This document shows, piece by piece, positions 8,944 through 16,740 of a stretch of 64,000 nucleotides of DNA. Positions within the stretch are counted from its first letter, which is position 1, and the number at the start of each line of letters is the position of its first letter. The stretch spans positions 3,658,001-3,722,000 of the forward strand of contig NZ_CP075682.1 of assembly GCF_018603435.1 (NCBI RefSeq). Direction: 5' to 3'. The position numbers and the translations under genes were made by a program. The notes beneath the pieces were generated by a model. It did not search any database and was not told where the DNA came from. It saw only the letters and a list, made by a program, of their open reading frames with translations. Origin of the DNA: Chryseobacterium sp. ZHDP1. Lineage in GTDB: Bacteria; Bacteroidota; Bacteroidia; Flavobacteriales; Weeksellaceae.

Positions 8944-9408
8944 ATGAAAAAGTTAGTTTTAGCAATAGCATTTATCGGAATGGGAAGTTTTGCAATGGCA
9001 CAACAGGTAACTCCTGAACCACAGGACAGACAGGCTAAAAGAGCTGAAATGAAAGAAAGATTTCAGCAGAGAGAGCAGGAACATATGGCGCAGATGCAGA
9101 AAGATTTAAACTTAAATCAGGCTCAGGTAGATAAAATTAAAGCACTTCACGAAAAAAGAAAAGCCGAAATGAAAGCTGATTTTGAAAAAAATAAAGATCA
9201 GAGACAGGCTAAAATGGAAGAAATGAAGGCAAAAAGAGCACAGATGGATGCCGACATGAAACAGATTCTTACTCCTCAGCAATATGATAAATGGCAGGCG
9301 GACAGAAAAGCAAAAATGGAAGAGAGAAAAGTGGCAATGAAAGAAAGAGGAATGAAGGGCGGAAGGATGCACAAGCCAATGAACACGGCTGCTCCGGATG
9401 CGAATTAA
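8944..9408 (+). CDS. Spy/CpxP-like periplasmic protein
   Basis: A 154-residue protein with a Sec signal peptide (MKKLVLAIAFIGMGSFAMAQ, cleavage near 20). The mature part is almost wholly charged alpha-helix rich in K, E, M, Q and R, with LNLNQAQVDKIKALHEKRKAEM near 55-76 and an LTPQQYDKW motif (LTxxQ type) near 108-116. This is the layout of the Spy/CpxP family of small periplasmic chaperones and stress sensors. In Bacteroidota such proteins are often annotated as DUF4890 or LTXXQ proteins, with little known function. High Met content (MKGGRMHKPM at the end) could suggest metal contact, but this is speculative. It is monocistronic, with a terminator 34 bp after the stop. Confidence 0.7.
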   Translation: MKKLVLAIAFIGMGSFAMAQQVTPEPQDRQAKRAEMKERFQQREQEHMAQMQKDLNLNQAQVDKIKALHEKRKAEMKADFEKNKDQRQAKMEEMKAKRAQMDADMKQILTPQQYDKWQADRKAKMEERKVAMKERGMKGGRMHKPMNTAAPDAN

Positions 9409-9441
9409 GTAGTTTATAATTTTGATTTTTTAATGTGTAGG

Positions 9442-9467
9442 AGGACGGGATTTATTCCGTCCTTTTT
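9442..9467 (+). terminator. Intrinsic terminator
   Basis: AGGACGG (9442-9448) pairs with CCGTCCT (9457-9463), with an 8-nt loop and a T5 tract. Ends the Spy-like gene transcript. Confidence 0.8.
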
Positions 9468-9487
9468 ATTAATTTCTGCTAAAACTT

Positions 9488-9517
9488 TTGATTTCGGGGT
9501 TTTATTCCCTAATTTTG
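9488..9517 (+). promoter_or_regulatory. Ferritin promoter (-33 TTG, -7 TAATTTTG)
   Basis: TTG at 9488-9490, a 19-bp spacer and TAATTTTG at 9510-9517 form a complete Bacteroidota housekeeping promoter. Transcription would begin near 9524, which places the start codon at 9536. It rules out the longer in-frame TTG start at 9488, because that codon is itself part of the -33 element. Confidence 0.75.
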
Positions 9518-9535
9518 ACTGAAAATTTAGGACTT

Positions 9536-10045
9536 ATGGTTAGCGAAAAAATTGCAAAATTAATTAACGAACAAATAGCTCACGAACAGTACGCTGCACA
9601 ATATTATCTTTCTATGTCTGCATGGTTTTCCGGTAAGGATCTTGACGGGATTGCCAATTATTTCCGTGTACAGAGCAAAGAAGAGTTAATGCATGCCGAC
9701 AAAATGTTCGATTATTTAAATGACGTAGGTGGAGAAATTATTATCGGAGAAATCGCAAAGCCACCCCACGAATTTGCAGGCGCAATCGACATTTTTGAAA
9801 AAGCACTGGAACATGAGAAAAAAGTAACAAGAAGCATCTTCAATATTGTGAAAAATGCAAATGACGAGGGCGATTTTGCTACGACTTCTTTCCTGCAGTG
9901 GTTCATCAACGAGCAGGTAGAAGAAGAAGCAAGTGCATCTCAGTTGGTTACCAAAATCAAAATGGTAAGCGATAATCCATCCGCTTTATATCTTTTTGAT
10001 CAGGAATTGGCGCAGAGAGTTTTCGCACCGGATACAACAGCTTAA
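9536..10045 (+). CDS. ftnA: Ferritin (non-heme iron storage)
   Basis: Stores iron as ferric mineral in a 24-subunit cytoplasmic shell. From ATG 9536 the protein has 169 residues, the usual prokaryotic ferritin length. It begins MVSEKIAKLINEQIAHEQYA, typical for FtnA. Ferroxidase residues are in place: E in NEQIAHEQYAAQYY, ESH-like KEELMHADKM, and FLQWFINEQVEEEASASQLV. An in-frame TTG at 9488 would add 16 residues, but they overlap the promoter, so the ATG at 9536 is preferred. A strong bidirectional-looking hairpin separates it from the convergent helicase gene. Confidence 0.95.
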   Translation: MVSEKIAKLINEQIAHEQYAAQYYLSMSAWFSGKDLDGIANYFRVQSKEELMHADKMFDYLNDVGGEIIIGEIAKPPHEFAGAIDIFEKALEHEKKVTRSIFNIVKNANDEGDFATTSFLQWFINEQVEEEASASQLVTKIKMVSDNPSALYLFDQELAQRVFAPDTTA

Positions 10046-10065
10046 TTCTGTATTTAAATAATAAT

Positions 10066-10105
10066 AAGTTTCGGCGGCACCTTTGGTGCCCCCGAAACTT
10101 GTTTT
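10066..10105. terminator. Long hairpin between convergent ferritin and helicase genes
   Basis: AAGTTTCGG-C-GGCACC (10066-10081), loop TTT, GGTGCC-C-CCGAAACTT (10085-10100): 15 paired bases with one C/C mismatch, then GTTTT. It can terminate ferritin transcription. In the other direction the tail is T/A mixed, so it may be less efficient. Confidence 0.8.
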
Positions 10106-10200
10106 AAAAGTAATTTTCCCAAAACCAGCCAGAAGAAGGAATTTTCTCCAGTATATTTTCTACTCCGGGCTTTTTGAGAAGGACATTTTTATCTTCCAGT
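10104..10200 (-). pseudogene. Short coding remnant downstream of the helicase gene
   Basis: On the minus strand a frame ending in TAA (10104-10106) reads NFGQLEDKNVLLKKPG, then VENILEKIPSSGWFWENYF. This looks like real protein sequence. Upstream it is cut by a TGA, and beyond that the same frame continues with CNDKLDQKISCLFLDYSY up to the end of the helicase gene, in a different frame from that gene. No start codon or ribosome binding site is evident. It may be the decayed tail of a small gene. The source family is not recognised. Confidence 0.3.
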
Positions 10201-10263
10201 TGACCGAAATTTCAATAAGAATAATCCAAAAATAAACATGATATTTTCTGATCCAATTTATCA

Positions 10264-13200
10264 TTACAAATAAATAAGCTGCGTTTTCAAAACCTTTTTT
10301 CCCAGTTTTTCCAGAATATCTTTATAATGGGCAATTTGTCTGTCATTTTTCTCAGATTCTTCACCGGTTTTAAAATCTACAATTACGTAACCTTCAGCGT
10401 TTTTTAAAATTCTGTCCGGACGATACACACTGCTTTCACCGTTTTCGGAAATCATGATGTCTTTTTCGTTGATAACCTGCCATTTTTCATCAAAAAATTC
10501 AGCGTTATTTTCTATGATTTCTTTTAAATTTTTCTCGATTTCGGCACTTTCTTTAAGGGTTATATGACCATCGAGAACGTAGCATTCCAGAACTTTTCTG
10601 ATGTCTTTCGCTGTATTAATCTGCGAGAGTAATTCATGGACGAAAAGCCCGATTCTTACTTTTTCAACCCGTACCTGATAATTTTTTGACGGAGTGGCAA
10701 TTTTAATCGATGTATTTTTTTCGTTGATATTTTTTAAATTCTGAATATCCTTTGTTTCAAAATGCGAGGTTTTATCTCTTGAATGTTTTTTCAGCATTTC
10801 CGGATTCACTTCATACAAATCAAATTCTTCCAGATTTTCCGGATTTTTAGATTGTAAAAACTCCAACAATTCCAGATTGTTAGACGTTTTATTCGCTTTT
10901 TGGATATAAAAGTACAATTGTTCTACAGGTCGTGTTGTCGCAACATATTGCAGACACAGCCTGTCTACAAAGTTTTTATAAGAATTCTGAAGATTGAAAT
11001 ATTGGATTTCCTCATCATACACCTCAAGATTTTTACTGAACTGATTAATATTCACAGACTTTAAAGCACTGTCATTGCTCGTTTCAAACCAATTGGTGAA
11101 CTCGGCATCACGGTTTTTATTAATCATCGGGATAAAAACAATCGGGAATTCCAAACCTTTTGCTTTGTGGATCGTCATAATCTGAATTGCATCAATATTT
11201 TCCGAAGCCTGAATAGTATACGCCGAAGCTTCCTCATCCCAATATTTCAGAAATTCTTTCGTACTCGCTCCTGCATTTTGTGTGAAATTGAAAAGCATTT
11301 CAAGAAAGTTCAGCAGGAAATCAGTCTCTTTATTTTCAACAGAAAACTCATTAATGTAATATTCAACAAAGTTGTACAGATTGAATCTCGGAAAATTGTC
11401 CTGTTTAATCTTCAGAGCATATTTTTCCTGAATAAAATGGACGGTCTCTTCATGCGTTTCAAATCCTAAAATTTCCTTCATCTCCAAAGTGAAATCTTTC
11501 ATCTGAATTCTTCCCAGTTTATTCAGATAATACATCATCATGATGAGGTTGGGCTTGTTCTTCGGATTACTTTCCCATCGCAGGAATTCAACGACGGCTT
11601 TAAGCGTGTTGGATAATTCTAAGGTAAGACCTTTATCGGAAATCGTTTTAATATTTGTTTCTTCCCCTTTGTAATTTACCTTCAGATTTCCCAGTTTTTG
11701 AGAATAGCTGAAAATATCAAAATTTCCGCGGCAGAGAATCGTAATGTCCGAGAATTTAAAGCCGTTATCCAGAATTTCCTGAATATCTTTCCTCATGCTT
11801 TCGGACGTATCGTTGTAAAAATCTTCATTGGTGAGATTTTCAATCAGATTTACTTTTACACGGCCTTCGATGGAAGATTTCGGGTTTTGTTCGGCATCAG
11901 TTCCGAAAATATTTTTATGCTCTTCTGCTAAAGATTCAGAATGAAATTTGTATAATTCATTATTAAAGTGGACAATATTTTTTGCACTTCGCCAATTGTC
12001 TTTTAAAACCAGCAAATCTGCCTGTTTAGGAGAAAATTCTTTTTTGTTGATGATATCGAGCATCAGTTTACTTTCCCCTCCACGAAAACGGTAAATACTC
12101 TGTTTCGGATCTCCAACCAACGTAAAAGAAGTATTTTCTGATGAAATGGCATGATCTCTCAAAGGAATAAAATTTTGCCACTGCAATTCTGAAGTATCCT
12201 GAAATTCATCAAAGAAATAATGCTGAAACTGCGAACCTACTTTTTCATAAATAAATGCCGAAGGCTCATTCCGAAGGTTTTCGTTAATTAAAATATTAAA
12301 TTTAGAAAGCAAAACAAGGTCGTTTTCTTCCTCAATTTTCTTCAGCTCATCCTGAATGTCTTTATTTACCTTCAAAGGTAAAAGTGCGGATAAAATTTTC
12401 TCTTTTTTCTGGGTTTCTATGTACAGCCGAATAAGCTGCATTCTGTAATCCAGTAATTGATCAAGAATTTCAAGAATTTCAGATTCCTTGTTTTTTGATT
12501 TTGCCGAAGCTCCTTTCCGGTAGTTATTCACAACAGATTCTTCTGCAGTCGTAGGAAAAGGAAAACCAGGTCTTTTCTGATGATAAAAGTCTAATACTTT
12601 CGTAAAAAAGCCTCCGATTCCGTTTTTTCCCTGTGCAAAATCTTCGATTTCAATATTCCTTGATCTGAATAATTCGATGGATCGTGTAGCGAGTTCAACC
12701 GCCTGTTTTTTGTTTTGGGCAATTTCTTTTCGGAGCGTGTCTTTGATGTTTTCGTAATTCGTACTGTCGAAATCTTTATTGCTTTTAAGATGCTCGTAAT
12801 GAATATCTTTCACGAACTCTTTTGCCGAACCGTAAAGACTTTTGTTCAGGTTTATTCTTTCATTATTTTCGAGACTGTAATCCACATAATCCATGAAAGA
12901 GTTGGAGATCACTTCGTTTTCGCCAATCTGATCGAGCATTTTATCAACCGCTTCAATCAGAAAAGGTTCCGCTTCAATTTCCAGATTGAAGTTTTTGGCG
13001 AGTCCCAGTTCATAAGAAAAACTTCTTACCAGACGGGAATTAAAACGGTCAATCGTTCCGATATTCAGAGTAGAATAATTATGAAGCACATAATCCAGCA
13101 TTTTTTTTGCGCGGTGATGCAGTTCATCGATCGTTATTTTCAGACCTTCTTCCTCAAATGCCTTCTGAATATTTTTTAAATCCGGATTTTCTGCAAAATT

Positions 13201-13404
13201 ATCGTTGGAAAAATTTCCGAGCCACGTCAGAATTCTTTCCTTCATCTCATTGGCTGCCTTGTTGGTAAATGTCAACGCAAGAATATTCCTGATCGACTGC
13301 TGCTGATTAGGATACCGAAGACAGATCATTAAAAGCCTCTGCACCAGAACATAGGTTTTCCCAGAACCTGCCGAAGCATTAATTACCGTGTAAGAATTTT
13401 GCAT
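10264..13404 (-). CDS. UvrD-family helicase with C-terminal RecB-like nuclease (AddA-like)
   Basis: A 1,046-residue SF1A helicase for double-strand break repair, probably the AddA subunit of an AddAB/RecBCD-type enzyme. It begins at MQNSYTVINASAGSGKTYVL with Walker A (ASAGSGKT, 10-17) and motif Ia LALTFTNKAANEMKERI. Motif II is FDEFQDTSELQW (about 393-404), motif III is LVGDPKQSIYRFRGGE, and motif V is IMTIHKAKGLEFPIVFIP. The C-terminus has the PD-(D/E)XK nuclease core ...RPDRIL..YVIVDFKTGEE....Q..HYKDIL. In Bacteroidota an AddB-like partner is usually nearby, but none is seen in this window; it may lie elsewhere. Acts on DNA ends in the cytoplasm. The first codon is followed directly by the helicase motif, so the start is secure. 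Confidence 0.9.
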   Translation of the reverse strand: MQNSYTVINASAGSGKTYVLVQRLLMICLRYPNQQQSIRNILALTFTNKAANEMKERILTWLGNFSNDNFAENPDLKNIQKAFEEEGLKITIDELHHRAKKMLDYVLHNYSTLNIGTIDRFNSRLVRSFSYELGLAKNFNLEIEAEPFLIEAVDKMLDQIGENEVISNSFMDYVDYSLENNERINLNKSLYGSAKEFVKDIHYEHLKSNKDFDSTNYENIKDTLRKEIAQNKKQAVELATRSIELFRSRNIEIEDFAQGKNGIGGFFTKVLDFYHQKRPGFPFPTTAEESVVNNYRKGASAKSKNKESEILEILDQLLDYRMQLIRLYIETQKKEKILSALLPLKVNKDIQDELKKIEEENDLVLLSKFNILINENLRNEPSAFIYEKVGSQFQHYFFDEFQDTSELQWQNFIPLRDHAISSENTSFTLVGDPKQSIYRFRGGESKLMLDIINKKEFSPKQADLLVLKDNWRSAKNIVHFNNELYKFHSESLAEEHKNIFGTDAEQNPKSSIEGRVKVNLIENLTNEDFYNDTSESMRKDIQEILDNGFKFSDITILCRGNFDIFSYSQKLGNLKVNYKGEETNIKTISDKGLTLELSNTLKAVVEFLRWESNPKNKPNLIMMMYYLNKLGRIQMKDFTLEMKEILGFETHEETVHFIQEKYALKIKQDNFPRFNLYNFVEYYINEFSVENKETDFLLNFLEMLFNFTQNAGASTKEFLKYWDEEASAYTIQASENIDAIQIMTIHKAKGLEFPIVFIPMINKNRDAEFTNWFETSNDSALKSVNINQFSKNLEVYDEEIQYFNLQNSYKNFVDRLCLQYVATTRPVEQLYFYIQKANKTSNNLELLEFLQSKNPENLEEFDLYEVNPEMLKKHSRDKTSHFETKDIQNLKNINEKNTSIKIATPSKNYQVRVEKVRIGLFVHELLSQINTAKDIRKVLECYVLDGHITLKESAEIEKNLKEIIENNAEFFDEKWQVINEKDIMISENGESSVYRPDRILKNAEGYVIVDFKTGEESEKNDRQIAHYKDILEKLGKKVLKTQLIYL

Positions 13405-13558
13405 TTTTAGTGGAATTCAAAGTGCAAGTTAGCTAATTTTTAAGTGAAATTTTAACAATTTTCTGCTGCTATTTAACAGTTTTAAAAATAAAATTCTAAA
13501 AGAAATCCTAAAACACGTTAACTGTGGTTAAACTTATGGTTTAATTTAAAAATAACTT

Positions 13559-13566
13559 TAGTTTTG
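13559..13566 (+). promoter_or_regulatory. -7 box for the 13.6 kb paralog pair
   Basis: TAGTTTTG fits TAnnTTTG and lies 18 bp before the GTG start at 13585. No clear TTG is found at -33. Confidence 0.45.
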
Positions 13567-13584
13567 CTTTATAAAAAATAACCT

Positions 13585-14334
13585 GTGAAAATAAAACTAT
13601 TCTTTGTATTAGCTTCTCTTTTTTTCATCAACAGCCACGCTCAGAATTATATTTTCGGGAAAGTAACTTCCGAAGATAATAATGAGATGCCGGAAGTAAC
13701 GGTAATTAACATCCGGACAGATGAAAGGGTTCTTACGAATCGTGATGGTCATTTCATGATTTCGGGAAGAGCGGGAGACGAACTTCGTTTTATAAAAGCC
13801 GGCTACGAGCGTACAAACCGTAAAATTACACAGGAAAATATTACGGCTCCGGTGAATGTAACAATGATAAGAGCGGCGGAACTTATTGCAGAAGTTGAAA
13901 TTAAGAAAAATATCACCGGAGATATTAAGATCGATGCTAAAAATCTTAATCCGCCAAGAAAAGTTGAAAAACTGAAGAACGATCTGGCAAAATATATGTC
14001 CCAAAAGTCGGCTCCGGGAGTTTTGGCAGCCAGACCGGGAGAATTTGTACAGCCGGTAACCAAAGGAATTTACAGTTTCGGGAAAGTTAAAAACAAATGG
14101 GACGATGTGGATCTGATGAATTATCTGCAAAATTCTTTAGGAAATACCTTCTTTGAGGAGCTTCAGATTTCCAAACCGCAGATTCAGCATTTTATTCTCT
14201 ATATTTTAAGAACAGGTTTTGAAAGGAAAAACATTCTGAAATACGGCTATTGTACAGAAGCAGATATGAATCGGTTTAAAAATGCAGTGTTGGGCAGAAT
14301 TTCAGCCTACAAATCGCCGCAGCCTCAAAAATAA
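13585..14334 (+). CDS. Exported protein with carboxypeptidase-D-regulatory-like domain
   Basis: A 249-residue protein starting with GTG. Signal peptide MKIKLFFVLASLFFINSHAQ is followed by a beta-sandwich of the carboxypeptidase regulatory-like type (20-95): IFGKVTSEDNNEMPEVTVIN, TDERVLTNRDGHFMIS, GDELRFIKAGYERTNR. This domain begins many TonB-dependent receptors and other envelope proteins. The rest (110-249) is helical and not recognised, with a tyrosine/phenylalanine-rich C-terminus. The next gene, 8 bp downstream, is a paralog with the same architecture, so they are probably co-transcribed and arose by tandem duplication. Periplasmic or outer-membrane location is likely; the function is unknown. 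Confidence 0.75.
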   Translation: MKIKLFFVLASLFFINSHAQNYIFGKVTSEDNNEMPEVTVINIRTDERVLTNRDGHFMISGRAGDELRFIKAGYERTNRKITQENITAPVNVTMIRAAELIAEVEIKKNITGDIKIDAKNLNPPRKVEKLKNDLAKYMSQKSAPGVLAARPGEFVQPVTKGIYSFGKVKNKWDDVDLMNYLQNSLGNTFFEELQISKPQIQHFILYILRTGFERKNILKYGYCTEADMNRFKNAVLGRISAYKSPQPQK

Positions 14335-14342
14335 ATAATCTT

Positions 14343-15119
14343 ATGAATATCAGGTTAATTATTATTCTGCTTTTTCTGTTTGTGAATGGTTTTTCACAGC
14401 AAAAAATTTCGGGAAAGATTACCGATGAAGACGGAGTAAGTCTGCCATCCGTTACCATAATGAATATTTCTGCGGATAAAAAAACGTATACCGCGGATGA
14501 CGGAACCTTTTCCATAGATATTCTTTCGCCGGATGACGAAATCCGGTTTGTAAGAAACGGTTTCGAAAGATCTTCCATAAAAGCAATGTATGGTTTAAAC
14601 AAAGAACTGAATATTAAGCTTACGAGAATTGCAGAACAAATTGAAGAAGTAAAAGTGGCTAAAATTACCGGAGATCTTGATAAAGATTCAAAGGCTGTTG
14701 CAAAAACCGATCAAGGACAAATAGTGGAAGATGCGGTCGGATTACCTCAGCCTGTCGGGAAAATGCGAGAAAAACCGGCAGAAGTAAAGCAGGTTTTAAT
14801 TCCGATTCTTTTAGGAAGCCTGAATGTTCAGGGATTGTATGATCTTATCAGTGGCGACGCAAGAAGAATGAAGCGTCAATACAGGTATGATGATCTTCAG
14901 GAAGACATTGCGTGGATAAGAAACAGGGTAGAAGACGAATATTTTACAAAAGAAGGCATTCCTGCCGAAAGAATTTCAGAATTTATAGAATTTGCATTTG
15001 TGAATAAACCGCAAACGCGAACTTTCGTAAGAGCTAAAAATTTATCCGGAGCTTTATCCAGAATGGACGATGCAATACCTGTTTTTGTCAACAGAATCAA
15101 AGAGAGTAAAAATCATTAA
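14343..15119 (+). CDS. Exported protein with carboxypeptidase-D-regulatory-like domain, paralog
   Basis: Paralog of the preceding gene, 258 residues. It carries a signal peptide (MNIRLIIILLFLFVNGFSQ) and a regulatory-like beta-sandwich with the same phrases in the same order: ISGKITDEDGVSLPSVTIMN, TYTADDGTFSID, DDEIRFVRNGFERSS. The C-terminal helical half is diverged from the neighbour (QPVGKMREKPAEVKQV, RMKRQYRYDDLQEDI, EEYF-type segments). The ATG at 14343 lies 8 bp after the upstream stop, which points to an operon and possible translational coupling. It could be a periplasmic partner of an envelope machine, but nothing in the sequence defines the job. Confidence 0.75.
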   Translation: MNIRLIIILLFLFVNGFSQQKISGKITDEDGVSLPSVTIMNISADKKTYTADDGTFSIDILSPDDEIRFVRNGFERSSIKAMYGLNKELNIKLTRIAEQIEEVKVAKITGDLDKDSKAVAKTDQGQIVEDAVGLPQPVGKMREKPAEVKQVLIPILLGSLNVQGLYDLISGDARRMKRQYRYDDLQEDIAWIRNRVEDEYFTKEGIPAERISEFIEFAFVNKPQTRTFVRAKNLSGALSRMDDAIPVFVNRIKESKNH

Positions 15120-15219
15120 TAAATGTTAAGAAAATCTTAAAATTTGGAATAAGAATTGATGCAATAGTTTCAGTAAACAGACATTAAAATTATTGTAACA
15201 AACAAATTCACAAATTTTT

Positions 15220-15954
15220 ATGAATAAAAACATTCTTTCGATTGCTATTGCAGCATTGGGTTTCGTTATCGGTCTCGGACTTTTAGGAAACGCCATTAAA
15301 AACAGAAACAAATCTGAAAATACCATTTCTGTAACGGGTTTGGGAACCAAGCAATTTACTTCTGATCTTATTACGTGGTCGGGAAGTTTTTCTAAGAATA
15401 ATTTTGACCTGAAATCGGCTTATGATGAACTGGCTTTAGACCGAAAAACCATCAACGATTATTTATTATCAAAAGGAGTAAAGCAAAATGAGATCGTTTT
15501 TTCTTCTGTTGATATCCAGAAACAGTTCAAAAATTATACAGATAATAACGGGAATAACGTTCAGAATGAATTTACCGGATACAACCTTACGCAGACTGTA
15601 TCGATTGAAAGTAAAGAAGTTGCGAAAATCGAAAATCTTTCGAGAAATATTACGGAAATTATCAACAGAGGAATAGAATTTACATCGTCTTCGCCAAATT
15701 ATTTTTATACCAAATTAGCAACGGTGAAACAGGAAATGATTGCCTCTGCCACAAAAGATGCTAAAGAACGTGCGGAAAAAATTGCTGAAAATTCAGGAAG
15801 CAGCCTGGGAAATCTGAAAAAAGCAACCATGGGCGTTATCCAGATCACGGCTCCGAATTCCAATGAAGATTATTCTTATGGAGGAACCTTTAATACCGCT
15901 TCAAAAGATAAGGAAGCAAGTATTACCATAAAGCTGGAATATCAGGTAAATTAG
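15220..15954 (+). CDS. SIMPL domain-containing protein (DUF541)
   Basis: A 244-residue protein anchored by one N-terminal membrane segment (about 4-25, LSIAIAALGFVIGLGLLGNA). The rest is the SIMPL/DUF541 fold: ISVTGLGTKQFTSDLITWSG near 33-52, SVDIQKQFKNY, GYNLTQTVSIES and a C-terminal strand ITIKLEYQV. Members include BP26/OMP28 of Brucella and E. coli YggE. They form periplasmic oligomers and have been linked to oxidative stress, but the biochemical role is unclear. The protein likely faces the periplasm. It is monocistronic, followed by a terminator shared with the convergent GNAT gene. Confidence 0.85.
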   Translation: MNKNILSIAIAALGFVIGLGLLGNAIKNRNKSENTISVTGLGTKQFTSDLITWSGSFSKNNFDLKSAYDELALDRKTINDYLLSKGVKQNEIVFSSVDIQKQFKNYTDNNGNNVQNEFTGYNLTQTVSIESKEVAKIENLSRNITEIINRGIEFTSSSPNYFYTKLATVKQEMIASATKDAKERAEKIAENSGSSLGNLKKATMGVIQITAPNSNEDYSYGGTFNTASKDKEASITIKLEYQVN

Positions 15955-15965
15955 TTTTTAACTGG

Positions 15966-16000
15966 AAAAAAATCCGAAGCATTTGAAACTTCGGATTTTA
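15966..16000. terminator. Bidirectional terminator
   Basis: AATCCGAAG (15971-15979) pairs with CTTCGGATT (15989-15997), flanked by A and T tracts on either side, between two convergent genes. Confidence 0.8.
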
Positions 16001-16004
16001 TATT

Positions 16005-16517
16005 TTAATGATAAACAATATCGTAGATTTCGTCTTTTACTTCCTTTAGATTTTCGGGCTGATAATTAGCAAGAAGCCATAAATTCAAAGGGTTTTTTCC
16101 TTCGCCGTAACTTGGCTGAACGTACATTTCATCAATCAGGCTGAACCCGTTTTTCTGATAAAAAGAATAGCGTCTTTTCGTATCTTCTGTTAAATGCCCG
16201 TGTTCTATCTCCAGAACAATTCTGGGATAATTTTCAAAAAGATAGTTGGTAATATGTGATCCCAGTTTCTGACTTCTGAATTCTTCAAACACTTCAAAAT
16301 GTTCCACAAAAGCAAAATGGCTGAGTTCCCAGATGATGAGGTAGCCAATATTTTTAGCTTCGTGAAGCACAGAAATTATTTTCACTTTAGGGTGTGAGAA
16401 CAGCGGAGACAATTTGTTCCAGTCTCTTCTTTCATCTTCCGGAAACGTTTTGCAGTATGCCTCAAAAATCTCTTTAACCCTGTAATCTTCTGTAGAAGTA
16501 ATTTGTAAAAATTCCAT
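16005..16517 (-). CDS. GNAT-family N-acetyltransferase
   Basis: A 170-residue cytoplasmic acetyltransferase-like protein. The frame opens earlier (16535), but those codons overlap the upstream PspC-like gene. The ATG at 16517 begins MEFLQITSTEDYRVKEIF, 1 bp after the upstream stop, and is preferred. The GNAT core shows VKIISVLHEAKNIGYLIIWEL (strands 2-4), HFEVFEEFRSQKLGSHI (the acetyl-CoA binding Q/R-x-x-G-x-G/A-type loop, here R-S-Q-K-L-G-S) and RYSFYQKNGFSLIDEMYVQ (the C-terminal YxxxGF motif). The substrate cannot be deduced. It is the last gene of a three-gene minus-strand group with PspC and DUF2851. Confidence 0.8.
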   Translation of the reverse strand: MEFLQITSTEDYRVKEIFEAYCKTFPEDERRDWNKLSPLFSHPKVKIISVLHEAKNIGYLIIWELSHFAFVEHFEVFEEFRSQKLGSHITNYLFENYPRIVLEIEHGHLTEDTKRRYSFYQKNGFSLIDEMYVQPSYGEGKNPLNLWLLANYQPENLKEVKDEIYDIVYH

Positions 16518-16518
16518 A

Positions 16519-16740
16519 TTATAAATCAAAAACATTGGGTCTTCTGGTAATGAAAATATCTTTCACCCAAAGTGTGAATGCCAGTCCCAGATAAATTAAA
16601 AAGAAAAATCCTGCCGTGGCAAAAGTAGAGTAGATGAAAAAAACTCTCAGTTTAGAAACAGGAATTCCGAGTTTTGCGCCCGTTCTTGTAAGAACGCCAA
16701 ACCATTCTCTTTCCATTTTATGGCGGATATTGTCAAGCAT
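16519..16740 (-). CDS. PspC-domain small membrane protein
   Basis: A 73-residue protein. Residues 1-30 are amphipathic and basic (RHKMEREWFGVLTRTGAKLG), followed by VSKLRVFFIYSTFATAGFFFLIYLGLAF, one long or two short membrane segments. This matches the PspC domain, a helix plus hydrophobic hairpin of inner-membrane stress proteins. Stand-alone PspC proteins are common in Flavobacteriia, where the classic Psp system is not conserved, so an envelope-stress role is only suggestive. It overlaps the DUF2851 gene by 8 bp and abuts the GNAT gene, so the three are almost surely one transcript. Confidence 0.75.
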   Translation of the reverse strand: MLDNIRHKMEREWFGVLTRTGAKLGIPVSKLRVFFIYSTFATAGFFFLIYLGLAFTLWVKDIFITRRPNVFDL

